In this document: piece by piece, positions 16,608 to 25,386 of the stretch | How positions within the stretch are numbered: position 1 is the stretch's first letter | Layout of the letters: the number at the start of each line of letters is the position of its first letter | NCBI GenBank assembly: GCA_964474905.1 | Contig: CAYYUP010000024.1 | Location: 10,836-74,835 of the forward strand | Direction: 5' to 3' | Origin: JADJRG01 sp964474905 | GTDB lineage: Bacteria > Myxococcota_A > Polyangia > Nannocystales > Nannocystaceae | DNA length: 64,000 nucleotides | Translations under genes and position numbers: made by a program | Notes under the pieces: generated by a model | What the model saw: the letters and a program-made list of their open reading frames with translations, nothing else | The model's database searches: none | What the model was told of the DNA's origin: nothing

Positions 16608-17780
16608 TCACCCACCAATCGAACAAAAGTGCTCATAATCAATAAGCTCGATCTCCTCAACCGGCTTCGAGCACACCCGACACTCCGGGTCTTTCCGCAG
16701 CTTCAGCGTCCGAAATTTCGTCCCCAGCGCATCAAACACCAAAAGCCGACCGCTAAGGCTCTTACCGGCGCCCAGGATCAGTTTTAGCGCCTCATTCGCC
16801 TGCAAGCAGCCGACAATACCGGGCAGCACTCCCAACACTCCAGCTTCTTGACAGCTCGGAGCCATCCCCGGAGGCGGCGGATCGGGATAGAGGCAGCGAT
16901 AGCAGGGGCCTTCACTGGGATCCCTTGGATCGAACGTCGTCAGTTGCCCTTCAAAGCGAAAGATCGACGCATGCACCACTGGCTTCCCGAGCTTAATCGC
17001 CGCATCGTTCAGCAGATAGCGAGTCGGAAAGTTATCGGCCCCATCGACTACCAGATCGTAGTTCGCCAGGATCTCGAGGATGTTGTCGGACGTCAGGCGT
17101 TCTTGATGGGCGATCACCTGCACATCGGGATTTAGCGCCTGCAACGTACGCCGGGCCGACTCCACTTTTGGCATGCCAAGACGTTCCATATTGTGCAGGA
17201 TCTGCCGCTGCAGATTGGACTCGTCGACGACATCATCATCGACGATCCCGATCGTACCGACGCCTGCCGCCGCGAGATAGAGTGCCGACGGTGACCCTAG
17301 CCCGCCTGCGCCGAGACAGAGCACTCGGGCGTCGAGCAGCTTGCCCTGACCGGACTCGCCGACTTCTGGAAGCATGATGTGCCGGCTGTAGCGTTTGAGT
17401 TGCTCGGGTGTCAGCACTCGCGGGCGGTCAAACGCGTAGCCGGCATTTTTCCAGGCTGTAAATCCACCGGCCATCGACGACACCTTGCTGTAGCCGAGTT
17501 CAGCCAGCGCCCGTGTGGCTAGCACAGAGCGCACACCGCCCGCGCAGTAGAGGATGATCTCGCGCTCACGGCGGGGCATCAGCTCCTCGATTTTCAGCTC
17601 GAGAAAGCCGCGCGGGATCCACTCGGCTGCGGGGATAAAGCCTTGCTCGTACTCATCGCGCTCGCGGATGTCGACGAGCAGCGGTGCATCGCTGCGACCG
17701 TTGCGGGCCTTGGTCTCCTCGACTGAAACCTCGTGGATCGTCTGCTTTACCTGGTCGAGGATCTCGTTAATGCTCGCCAT
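16608..17780 (-). CDS. moeB: Rhodanese-MoeB/ThiF adenylyltransferase
   Basis: An enzyme that adenylates, and probably helps thiolate, the C-terminal glycine of a small sulfur-carrier protein, for molybdopterin, thiamin or cysteine-type pathways. Residues ~1-110 are a rhodanese domain with active-site loop CAGGVRS. Residues ~115-390 are an E1-like ThiF/MoeB domain: ATP-binding GAGGLGS, R-Q-I-L-H, DGADNFPTRYLLND and zinc cysteines CYRC ... CRVC. The domain order is unusual, because most fused relatives (MoeZ, MOCS3) carry the rhodanese at the C-terminus. I chose the ATG at 17780 since GGAG lies 9 bases upstream; a TTG at 17786 is also open. No sulfur carrier gene lies nearby, so the pathway is undecided. 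Confidence 0.9.
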   Translation of the reverse strand: MASINEILDQVKQTIHEVSVEETKARNGRSDAPLLVDIRERDEYEQGFIPAAEWIPRGFLELKIEELMPRREREIILYCAGGVRSVLATRALAELGYSKVSSMAGGFTAWKNAGYAFDRPRVLTPEQLKRYSRHIMLPEVGESGQGKLLDARVLCLGAGGLGSPSALYLAAAGVGTIGIVDDDVVDESNLQRQILHNMERLGMPKVESARRTLQALNPDVQVIAHQERLTSDNILEILANYDLVVDGADNFPTRYLLNDAAIKLGKPVVHASIFRFEGQLTTFDPRDPSEGPCYRCLYPDPPPPGMAPSCQEAGVLGVLPGIVGCLQANEALKLILGAGKSLSGRLLVFDALGTKFRTLKLRKDPECRVCSKPVEEIELIDYEHFCSIGG

Positions 17781-18003
17781 ACTCAAATTCTCCGTGTACT
17801 TGCGTGGTTATTACATCAACGGGGAGACCGTCGACAGCGGCGCCAAATCGCGGTGAAACTGTGGACGACTCCGTAGCGCCCGTCAATGTCCGCTATTTTC
17901 ACCGGTATCTGACGTTTTTTATCCAACGTCACGCACTCCCGACCTGTTTCAGCTTCTCTGTGCCGACCGCCCGCTCGATTTCCCGACATCGATCGCTGCC
18001 GAG

Positions 18004-19041
18004 GTGCGCTACACCGGGGCTGCTGTGACCGCCTCTTCCGACTCTGCAAAAGCCCCCGACGAAGGCGACGACCGCCGCGCCCTCGAATCGCTCGCTGCCT
18101 GTCGCGAGCGATTGGTCGAGCAGATCCACCGGCGGATCATCGGCCAACAGGAGGTCATCGATCTTCTGCTCGTCTGTCTTTTCGCCGGGGGTCACGGGCT
18201 CTTTGTCGGCGTGCCTGGGCTCGGCAAAACGTTGCTTGTGCAGAGCCTCGCAGCCGCTCTCGATCTGCAGTTTGCGCGGATCCAATTCACCCCCGATCTG
18301 ATGCCCGCTGACATCACCGGCTCTGAGGTTTTAGAGGAGGAATCCGGTGGTCGAAGGCACTTTCGCTTCATCGCCGGGCCGGTATTTTGCAACCTCCTGC
18401 TCGCCGACGAAATCAACCGGACGCCGCCCAAGACCCAGGCCGCGCTCCTCCAGGCGATGCAAGAGGCGCGGGTCAGCGCCGGCGGCAAGACTCACCCGCT
18501 GCCGTTGCCCTTTCATGTCTTTGCCACCCAAAATCCGATCGAGCAGGAGGGCACCTTTGCCCTGCCCGAGGCCCAGCTCGATCGCTTCATGATCCAGCTC
18601 CGCGTCGACTACCCCGACGCCAGCTCCGAGGCGCAGATTCTCGCGATGAGTGCAGAGCCAGGCCCTCCGCCCTCGCCCGTACTCAACCCCGTCGAGCTCC
18701 AACGCTTTCAAGCCCTGGTGCGACGAATCACCGTACCGCCCTCTGTGATCCAACACGCGGTCGCACTGCTGCGTGCCACTCGTCCGAGCGAGGCGAGCTG
18801 CACGCCCGGCGTCCGCGAGCTCCTCCAGTGGGGTGCAGGTCCGCGCGCGGGTCAGCAATTGGTCGCCGCTGCCCAGGCTCGCGCGGCTCTCGATGGCCGC
18901 CCCGCGGTCACCATCGCCGATCTCCGCGCGCTCGCGGTACCTGTCCTTGAGCATCGACTGGTCCGCTCGTTCGTCGCCGAGAGCCGCGGCATCGATGCCG
19001 AGGCGGTTATGCGTGCGGTACTCGATGCTCTGCCCTCCTGA
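18004..19041 (+). CDS. MoxR-family AAA+ ATPase
   Basis: A cytoplasmic AAA+ chaperone-like ATPase. The product reads IIGQQEVIDLLL, Walker A GVPGLGKTLL, ADITGSEVLEEE, Walker B LLLADEINRTPPKTQ, then ATQNPIEQEGTFALPEAQLDRF, the MoxR signature. MoxR proteins normally sit beside DUF58 and BatA-like von Willebrand genes, which here lie 6.3 kb downstream on the same strand (25387-28553), with unrelated genes between. The start is a GTG (18004, alternative 18025). Divergent from moeB, with 217 bp between them for both promoters. Confidence 0.9.
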   Translation: MRYTGAAVTASSDSAKAPDEGDDRRALESLAACRERLVEQIHRRIIGQQEVIDLLLVCLFAGGHGLFVGVPGLGKTLLVQSLAAALDLQFARIQFTPDLMPADITGSEVLEEESGGRRHFRFIAGPVFCNLLLADEINRTPPKTQAALLQAMQEARVSAGGKTHPLPLPFHVFATQNPIEQEGTFALPEAQLDRFMIQLRVDYPDASSEAQILAMSAEPGPPPSPVLNPVELQRFQALVRRITVPPSVIQHAVALLRATRPSEASCTPGVRELLQWGAGPRAGQQLVAAAQARAALDGRPAVTIADLRALAVPVLEHRLVRSFVAESRGIDAEAVMRAVLDALPS

Positions 19042-19107
19042 ACCGCGCCCGCAGCCACGTGCTAACGTGCCGCCCTGGTGGCACAGACCGGGATAGAGGA
19101 GAGTTCC

Positions 19108-21702
19108 GTGGACATCGAACGCTCCCCGGATCTATCGCTCGCGGGGATCATGCTCGACATGCCTGCGCTCGAGGCTGAGATGCCGACGGACCTGGCAATC
19201 CGCCAACGCTGCGTGCGGCAGGCATCGCTGCTGCTGGCGATCATCACCTTGCCGGCTGCGCTCAGCGTGCGCCTGGTCGGCGGGCCGACACTGCTCAACA
19301 ATTGGATGGCCGCCGGCGTTGTCCTGCACACCCTCTTGCTCGTCCTGATCCACCTGTGGGCCCGCCGATCCTCGAGCGAATGGCCCGGCTTTGGCCTGCT
19401 CACGCTCGGCCTCGTGCTGCCGATCGTTCTCAGCCTGCTCAACCCGACCTCGATCGCGATCACGACCGCCCAGCTCCTGCTGGTAATCCCCGTCGGCGCC
19501 AGCTCGCTGCTCAACCACCGTTGGGTCCTGCCGATCTCCGCCGCCTCGCTGACGCTGGCGATCGCTGCCCACATGATGACCTATTGGTCGGTCAGCGAGC
19601 CCCTCCGCGAGTTCGCGCTCATCCAATCGGTCGTCGTCGTCATTGCGATCACGATCTCGGCGACGATCGGATGGTTCTTCTCCCACGGACAGAGCCGCCT
19701 CATCGAGGTCAGCCGCCAGGCCAACAATCGACTCACCGCCCGCGCTCGTCGCCAAACGACCCTCGCGTACCTCGGTCAACGCGCCCTCTCCAGCTTTGAG
19801 AAACTCGCGTACGCGACCGTCAGCAAAACGCCGATGACCCTCGACATCGAGCTCTGCGCTCTCGCGATCAGCAGCGATGGAGAACACGGGCGATGGATGG
19901 TCACTTTCGACGATTCACGGCGGGCAAAACCACTGACCATTCCCGTCGGCTCCGCACTCGACGGAGCCCTCCACGACGACTTCCCGACGCTCGTCGGTCT
20001 CGAGCGCGAACTCTGCGACGAACGCCTGCAAAATACCCGCTGCCTGGTCGTCAGCGCGACCTTCACCAACGGGCGCAGGGCCGGCCTGCTCGCCTGCTCG
20101 CGCACCCAAGAGGCGATCGGCGAGAACGAGGTCCCCTTCCTCCAGACCGCGCTCTCCTTGCTCTCGACGGCTGCCCGGCGACAGGAGGCCGAGGCCCGGC
20201 AGGGGCGCTCCGAGGCCCGCTACGCCGACCTCGTCAAGATCTCCCCAGACGGCATCATCACGGTCGATCGCGAGGGCGTCATCTCGTCGGTCAACCCCGC
20301 CGCGGCGGCGATTTTTAACCGCGAACCGAAGGCCCTGATCGGCCTGCACTTCTCCGACGTAGGTCTCGACAAAGATGCCCGTGCAAACGCGCTCGAGCTC
20401 TTCTCGTCGGTGCTCCGCAACCCCCGGACTAAACCGCGAGCGCTGTGGATCGAACGCCAGGGCGGCGGCCGTCGACTGCTCGAGATCAATGCCAAGATGA
20501 CCGCACCCGGCGACGGCACCCTCGAGGTTGTCGCCATCCTTCGGGACATCACCGAGCGCCACCATCTCGAGGAGCAGCTCCGCCTCTCGCAGCGCCTCGA
20601 GTCGCTGGGGTTGCTCGCCGGCGGCGTCGCTCATGACTTCAACAACATCCTGACCATTGTGATCACCTCGGCGGCGCTGCTCCGCGATCAGAGTGGGCTC
20701 GATGCAAATGCCCGCGAACTCGTCGGCGAGATCTACGACGCCGGTGAGCGAGCCGCGACGCTGACAAACCAGCTGCTCGCCTTCAGCCGCCGCCAGGTGC
20801 TCTCGCCCCGCCACGTCGACCTGGCCGCTGTGATCCGCGAGATCGAGAAGATGCTGCGCCGGCTTATCGGCGAGGACATCGAACTCGTCGTCGATCTTTC
20901 CGAGGGCCTGGGCACCGTCTACGCCGACTCCTCGCAGGTCGAGCAGGCGCTGATCAACCTCTGCGTCAATGCCCGCGCAGCGATGCCAAACGGCGGGCTA
21001 CTGGAGATCCGAGCCCGTCGCCGGCAGATCCACGAGCCCCTGCCAGAGCATCCGCAGATCAACCCAGGGGACTACGTGCACCTCGAGATCCGCGACAACG
21101 GGGTCGGCATGGATCTGGCGACCCAGGCGCGGATCTTTGAGCCCTTTTTCACCACCAAGGAGCCCGGCGAGGGCACTGGGCTCGGTCTGTCGATGGTGCA
21201 CGGCTTTGTCCAGCAGAGCGACGGTCATATCTGGCCAGAGTCCGAACTGGGTGCCGGCGCCTCCTTTCATGTGCTGCTGCCCGCGGACGACAGCGCTCCC
21301 GATCGGGCCACACCGCGGACCGCCAAGGTCCGCCACGGCCAGGGTCGGATTCTCGTCATCGAAGATGAGCCACTGGTACGCATGATCGCCGCCCGCATCC
21401 TCACCGGCGCTGGTTATGATGTCACCACCTGCGACGGCCCCAAGATGGCCTTAGAGACAGTCACCGAAGATACCGCAGACTTCGACCTTGTGGTCTCGGA
21501 TGTCGTCATGCCGGGCATGTCCGGCATCGAGGTGATCAAGCTCCTCCGCGCGCGCCAACCCAACCTGCGAGCGATCCTGGTCTCAGGCTATCCCCGGTTG
21601 CCACCGGGCCTCGACGCCGATCTTCGGAGCATGACCCTGATAAGCAAGCCCTTTACGCCCGCAAGTTTGTCGGCAGCCGTCGCCACCGCCCTCGATGCCT
21701 GA
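19108..21702 (+). CDS. Hybrid sensor histidine kinase with PAS and receiver domains
   Basis: An 864-residue membrane sensor. Residues ~30-190 hold about six membrane segments. PAS domain ~370-490 (SPDGIITVDREGVISSVNPAAAAIF). Dimerisation/phosphoacceptor helix with H in GGVAHDFNNIL near residue 505. HATPase domain ~560-735 (N box NLCVNARAAM, G boxes DNGVGM and GEGTGLGLSMVHG). C-terminal receiver ~746-864 (VIEDEPLVR, phospho-Asp in LVVSDVVMPG, K in LISKPFTP). The GTG at 19108 is preferred because GAGGAG lies six bases upstream; another GTG at 19078 is possible. No separate output regulator lies beside it, so its target is unknown. It begins 66 bp after moxR. Confidence 0.92.
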   Translation: MDIERSPDLSLAGIMLDMPALEAEMPTDLAIRQRCVRQASLLLAIITLPAALSVRLVGGPTLLNNWMAAGVVLHTLLLVLIHLWARRSSSEWPGFGLLTLGLVLPIVLSLLNPTSIAITTAQLLLVIPVGASSLLNHRWVLPISAASLTLAIAAHMMTYWSVSEPLREFALIQSVVVVIAITISATIGWFFSHGQSRLIEVSRQANNRLTARARRQTTLAYLGQRALSSFEKLAYATVSKTPMTLDIELCALAISSDGEHGRWMVTFDDSRRAKPLTIPVGSALDGALHDDFPTLVGLERELCDERLQNTRCLVVSATFTNGRRAGLLACSRTQEAIGENEVPFLQTALSLLSTAARRQEAEARQGRSEARYADLVKISPDGIITVDREGVISSVNPAAAAIFNREPKALIGLHFSDVGLDKDARANALELFSSVLRNPRTKPRALWIERQGGGRRLLEINAKMTAPGDGTLEVVAILRDITERHHLEEQLRLSQRLESLGLLAGGVAHDFNNILTIVITSAALLRDQSGLDANARELVGEIYDAGERAATLTNQLLAFSRRQVLSPRHVDLAAVIREIEKMLRRLIGEDIELVVDLSEGLGTVYADSSQVEQALINLCVNARAAMPNGGLLEIRARRRQIHEPLPEHPQINPGDYVHLEIRDNGVGMDLATQARIFEPFFTTKEPGEGTGLGLSMVHGFVQQSDGHIWPESELGAGASFHVLLPADDSAPDRATPRTAKVRHGQGRILVIEDEPLVRMIAARILTGAGYDVTTCDGPKMALETVTEDTADFDLVVSDVVMPGMSGIEVIKLLRARQPNLRAILVSGYPRLPPGLDADLRSMTLISKPFTPASLSAAVATALDA

Positions 21703-21887
21703 GCGACGATACTTCGATGTGGGTCGTCGATCCCTGCCCTCCTGGCCCGATCGCGCAAAATCCTCGCTCGACTTTTTGTAGAGGGTAGAGACCCATTTAT
21801 ACATAAACTGAGTCCCCTTATTTCGCTTTCAAAACGCAACCCAGGTGGTATAAGAGGCGCGTTTTCAACCGAAAAGGTGTGAAGATT

Positions 21888-22919
21888 ATGGACTCCCCTA
21901 TCTTTCCAAAGGACTGCACGTCACTGCTCTCAAAGCACCTCAGCCCCGCTCTGCACCGGGCGCTCGCGGGCAAAAAAACCGGGTTTGCCTTCACATTTGA
22001 GCAACTGATCAGTTCAGGCGTCAAAAACCTCGACAGCGGCATCGGTGTCTACGCCGGGGACGAAGAGTCCTACGACCTCTTTGCACCCCTCCTGGATCCG
22101 ATTATCGAGCAGTACCACGGGTTTGGCGGCGACGCGCGTCATCAGAGCAATCTGAACCCGGACGATCTCGATGCTCCCAACCCCGATCCAGACGGCGAGT
22201 ACGTGATCTCGACGCGGATCCGTGTCGGTCGCAACCTCCAGCATTTCCCGCTCGGGCCGGCGATCCACCGTCAATCGCGGCAGATCGCCGAGCGCATGAT
22301 CGCAGGCGCCCTGGCCCGGCTAGAGGGTGACCTCAAGGGCCGCTACTACCCACTCCTGGGTATGCCCAAAGAGATCCAGGCGCAGCTCATCGCCGACCAC
22401 TTCCTCTTTAAACAGGGCGACCGCTTTCTCGAGGCCTCGGGCCTCAACCGCGACTGGCCAGAGGGGCGCGGCATTTACCACAACGACGACAAGACGTTTT
22501 TGGTCTGGGTCAACGAAGAGGACCAGCTCAGGATCATCTCGATGCAGCGGGGCGGCGATATCAAAGGCGTCTTTAGCCGGCTTTGCCGGGCGATCGTCCA
22601 GATCCAAAAGCGCGTTCGCTTCGCCTACAGCGAGCGCCTGGGATACATCACCTCCTGTCCGACAAATCTGGGCACCGCCATGCGTGCGAGCGTACATATC
22701 AAGCTGCCAAAACTCGCCCGCGACATGACCGCATACAAGGCGATCACCGATCGTCACCACCTGCAGATCCGCGGCGTGCACGGCGAACACAGCGAGAGCG
22801 AGGGCGGCACCTACGACATCAGTAACCGCCGCCGGCTCGGCATCAGCGAGGTGCGCGCGGTCCAGGATATGGTCGACGGCGTCACCTGCCTGATCGCCGC
22901 AGAGAAGGCGCTCTGCTAG
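21888..22919 (+). CDS. Phosphagen (arginine-type) kinase
   Basis: An ATP:guanidino phosphotransferase, most likely arginine kinase, which stores high-energy phosphate as a phosphagen. The 343-residue product carries STRIRVGRNLQHFPL near residue 107, the nucleotide-site arginines of the family (VNEEDQLRIISMQRGGD), the catalytic cysteine C257 in TSCPTNLGTAMRASVHI, and the C-terminal loop HGEHSES...YDISNRRRLG. Length and motif order match full animal-type enzymes, not the shorter bacterial McsB. Such enzymes are sporadic in bacteria; one is known in Myxococcus. I chose the ATG at 21888, with AAGGTG 8 bases upstream; a GTG at 21879 is in frame. Transcription ends at the strong hairpin 22950-22986. 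Confidence 0.92.
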   Translation: MDSPIFPKDCTSLLSKHLSPALHRALAGKKTGFAFTFEQLISSGVKNLDSGIGVYAGDEESYDLFAPLLDPIIEQYHGFGGDARHQSNLNPDDLDAPNPDPDGEYVISTRIRVGRNLQHFPLGPAIHRQSRQIAERMIAGALARLEGDLKGRYYPLLGMPKEIQAQLIADHFLFKQGDRFLEASGLNRDWPEGRGIYHNDDKTFLVWVNEEDQLRIISMQRGGDIKGVFSRLCRAIVQIQKRVRFAYSERLGYITSCPTNLGTAMRASVHIKLPKLARDMTAYKAITDRHHLQIRGVHGEHSESEGGTYDISNRRRLGISEVRAVQDMVDGVTCLIAAEKALC

Positions 22920-22949
22920 AGCTGAGCGCCGAGAAGACTCCCACGGAGG

Positions 22950-22986
22950 CCGAACAGGACCAGAAGCGGCTCCTGGTCCTGTTCGG
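22950..22986. terminator. Bidirectional hairpin between convergent genes
   Basis: A perfect 14-bp stem, CCGAACAGGACCAG (22950-22963) with CTGGTCCTGTTCGG (22973-22986), around a 9-base loop. It lies 30 bp after the phosphagen kinase stop and before the end of the convergent fusion gene. There is no T run, so it may slow polymerase or protect RNA ends rather than be a classic intrinsic terminator. Confidence 0.75.
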
Positions 22987-23059
22987 TATTCACTCTGACA
23001 GTACCGATTGGTCGCTCCGCGTGTCTTCTTCAAAGCGGGGATCGTGGGGATCGTGGAGA

Positions 23060-24022
23060 TCAATCGACCCGCAGCTCGGCGATGGTACTCCGAGCGCGCT
23101 CCAGTTGGGAGGCGTCCATCATCATCCCGTCGGCTGCAATGATGCGAACATCATGCAATCCGATAAAGCTCAGCACATGTTTTAGCCAAGGGGTGATAAA
23201 ATCTAGCGGGCCGCCGAGCTTGGTTCCTCCTGAGGTCATCACGATAAACACGGGTCGATCAGGAAGTATGCCAACAGGTCCATCTGCGGTGTAGTTAAAG
23301 GTGAGGCCGGACCGCGCAACCAGATCAATCCACGCCTTGAAGGCGGCAGGAACATGGAAGTTGTAGATCGGCAGCGCGATAACCAGGGCATCCGCAGATT
23401 GGAGCTCTGCCACCATCGCATCGGAGGGCTCAGCAGCGGCTATTTGGCGCGGCGACCTGTCTTCTATAGGTATACTCCAGGCCTCGAGGGCATTGGAGTC
23501 AAGCAGGGCTACACCGTCGGCCAGATCTCTTCGCACAACCTGTGCATCGGGCGTTGCCTTCAACAAAACGTCCACCAACTCATCGGCTAACAGGCGCCCT
23601 TGAGACCCTTCATGCCGAGCACTGGCATCAATACGAAGAATTACCTGCGAACTCTTGGATGCAGGAACAGGCTGGTTGGGAGTCGACCGCGAAGCCCGAA
23701 GTTTTTCAACATCCAGCTCTAGCGGCCTTCCGAGCCAGATTGACTGTTCGAGGTGCTCTTCTACCCGATCACCGATGACCGGATGCACCATCACGGACAG
23801 CCCGCGCCGATGGCGATTCAGCCAACCAACGAGCGTTCCGAGATCTACATCTTCAAAGGCCACTTGGTACATTGGATGAGCATGAAAGTGCACAGCTCTC
23901 TCATGAATGCGCCCTAGACGAGCCCGTGGAAACCGCTGAGAAAGCGACTGACGCAGCCCGAGGGCCTGCTCTCGCTGTGAATCGTCCTGAAAATACACAT
24001 GAACATGAAACGGAAATTGCAT
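23060..24022 (-). CDS. Fusion of a DOPA 4,5-dioxygenase-like domain with an FMN-dependent NADH azoreductase/quinone reductase
   Basis: A 320-residue two-domain protein. Residues ~1-108 match the small DOPA-4,5-dioxygenase-like family: metal-ligand FHVHVYF at the start, FHAHPMYQVAF and GLSVMVHP in the middle, LWLGRPLELD-type ending. Residues ~125-320 are a flavodoxin-fold AzoR-type reductase (RIDASARHEGS phosphate loop, LPIYNFHVPAAFKAWIDL, FIVMTSGGT). This suggests a protein that reduces quinones or azo compounds with NAD(P)H and also opens or binds a catechol-like ring. The product of one domain could feed the other; that is inference. It is divergent from a LysR regulator 91 bp away, the usual arrangement for an inducible detoxification gene. 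I know of no named family with this fusion. Confidence 0.85.
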   Translation of the reverse strand: MQFPFHVHVYFQDDSQREQALGLRQSLSQRFPRARLGRIHERAVHFHAHPMYQVAFEDVDLGTLVGWLNRHRRGLSVMVHPVIGDRVEEHLEQSIWLGRPLELDVEKLRASRSTPNQPVPASKSSQVILRIDASARHEGSQGRLLADELVDVLLKATPDAQVVRRDLADGVALLDSNALEAWSIPIEDRSPRQIAAAEPSDAMVAELQSADALVIALPIYNFHVPAAFKAWIDLVARSGLTFNYTADGPVGILPDRPVFIVMTSGGTKLGGPLDFITPWLKHVLSFIGLHDVRIIAADGMMMDASQLERARSTIAELRVD

Positions 24023-24113
24023 TTGTTCCTCTTGGTCTCAAGAAGGTAGATCCCTTCTGTACACGGGAGAATACCTGTTGCACGGGATGCACTGTCCCGA
24101 TATTCGGTACAAT
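24023..24113. promoter_or_regulatory. Shared divergent promoter region with partial dyad
   Basis: The 91 bp between the azoreductase fusion gene and the LysR gene must hold both promoters. An imperfect dyad, TGTACACGGG (24058-24067) facing CCCGATATTCGGTACA (24096-24111), reaches the LysR start and could be the regulator's binding site. Assignment is by position and symmetry only. Confidence 0.4.
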
Positions 24114-25007
24114 ATGGACCAAGACTCTCAGAACCTCAGAGCCTTTACCCGGGTGGCTCGGCTCGCCAGTTTCGCCGCGGCCGCACGAGAGCTTCGCATC
24201 TCCACCACCACCGTGAGTCGCCGGGTAGCAGTCTTCGAAGAGCAGCTCGGGGCACGGCTCTTAAATCGAACCACCCGGCGGGTCACCCTCACTCCAGCTG
24301 GTGTACTGGCGCTCGACCAGGCTGAACCGATTCTTGATGCTCTGGTGGAGCTTCGAGCATCGATCGCCGGTGATGGAACCCCCCGAGGCCATCTACGCCT
24401 CACCGCGGGTGTCTCCCTTGGGAGATCACTCTTGTACGATAACCTTCCTTCCTTTTTGCAAGACTACCCCGAGGTATCGGTAGAAGTTTTGCTCACCGAC
24501 GTGCACATCGATCTCGTCAAAGAGCGCATCGATCTGGCGCTCCGGATTGGAGATCTCCCGGACTCTGACCTGGTGGCGCGGCGTCTTGGTACGGTAGAGC
24601 TGATCCTGTGCGGCGCTCCCGATTGGGTCGAGATGGTGGGTCCACTTCTCCCTGAGCAATGGGCAGAGCAAGCTCGAATTGTCGACACGAACCAAGGGCC
24701 GATTTGGCATATCTCCCACACAGATGGCCGCCAACTTAAGATTCAAGCGACGGGCCGTTTTGCTGTAAACAATGCCCATGCCGCTAGAGATGCTTGCCAA
24801 GCTGGGCTCGGGTTAGCTTTGCTACCGGACTTTGTGGCGATTCCCGCACTTCAAAGTGGAAAACTGGTGCGAGTGCTGCCGGAGTGGAGCGGTCCAAAGC
24901 CGGGGTTCTATGGGGTGGTCCTCCAGCGTCGATGGGTCTCTCCCGCCGTTCGGGCGCTGTTGGAACAAATCGAGAAGTGGGCAATCTCTACCGTCAACTC
25001 GCCCTGA
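24114..25007 (+). CDS. LysR-family transcription regulator
   Basis: A 297-residue regulator. The N-terminal winged helix reads LRAFTRVARLASFAAAARELRISTTTVSRRVAVFEEQLGARLLNRTTRRVTLT, broken here only by normal family variation. The remainder is a periplasmic-binding-like co-inducer domain (GHLRLTAGVSLGRSLL, ERIDLALRIGDLPDSDLVARRLG). The ATG at 24114 (MDQDSQNL) is chosen over the upstream one at 24078 because it places the helix-turn-helix at the usual distance from the start. Divergent orientation makes the azoreductase fusion its probable target; the inducer is likely a quinone or phenolic compound, by analogy. Confidence 0.9.
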   Translation: MDQDSQNLRAFTRVARLASFAAAARELRISTTTVSRRVAVFEEQLGARLLNRTTRRVTLTPAGVLALDQAEPILDALVELRASIAGDGTPRGHLRLTAGVSLGRSLLYDNLPSFLQDYPEVSVEVLLTDVHIDLVKERIDLALRIGDLPDSDLVARRLGTVELILCGAPDWVEMVGPLLPEQWAEQARIVDTNQGPIWHISHTDGRQLKIQATGRFAVNNAHAARDACQAGLGLALLPDFVAIPALQSGKLVRVLPEWSGPKPGFYGVVLQRRWVSPAVRALLEQIEKWAISTVNSP

Positions 25008-25013
25008 GAGATC

Positions 25014-25384
25014 GCCCCCCCGATCACGCCGATCTCGCCGAGATGATCGCGATGCACCTCCGCGCTTTCAAGCTCCCGACGATGGCATCAATATGCTCGG
25101 CCGATGGCGAGTCCTACCGCCTCGATCGCCGCGACGGCATCGTCCGCCTCTCTCTCGCCTATCGCTCCCCCCTACCCGGCTCAGCATCATCTGACAGACC
25201 TCATCCTCTACAACCTCAGCGTCGGCAGCATCCGTCGCTTCGGCCTACCGCTCGCCCATGCCCGGGTCGAGCTTCGCCGGCTTCGCCCGCCCGCGGCCGA
25301 CATCTATCAACAGGCCTACGGAGAGCAGGTCGCCTTTGATGCCGACGTCGACGCGATCTCGATCCTGCTAAGGTGCCGCTCTGA
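25014..25384 (+). pseudogene. Frameshifted remnant of an AraC-type regulator (ligand-binding part)
   Basis: In one frame the segment reads DGESYRLDRRDGIVRLSLAY. About 25 codons later the match continues in another frame as HHLTDLILYNLSVG, then RRFGLPLAHARVELRRLRPP and VAFDADVDAISI. Joined, these follow the pattern of the arabinose-binding-like N-terminal domain of AraC-family regulators (reference to P-x-x-Y and V-x-F-D-A motifs). The switch of frame falls near 25165-25175. No start codon or DNA-binding C-terminus is present, and the remnant stops where the DUF58 gene begins. It is a decayed gene squeezed between lysR and the DUF58 gene. Confidence 0.5.
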
Positions 25385-25386
25385 CC

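Noticed and set aside
16385..16645. 86-codon plus-strand frame downstream of copy B
   Set aside because: A/C-rich strand composition gives a Ser/Thr/Pro/Asn-rich product; the opposite strand reads as a hydrophobic frame and as the end of moeB.
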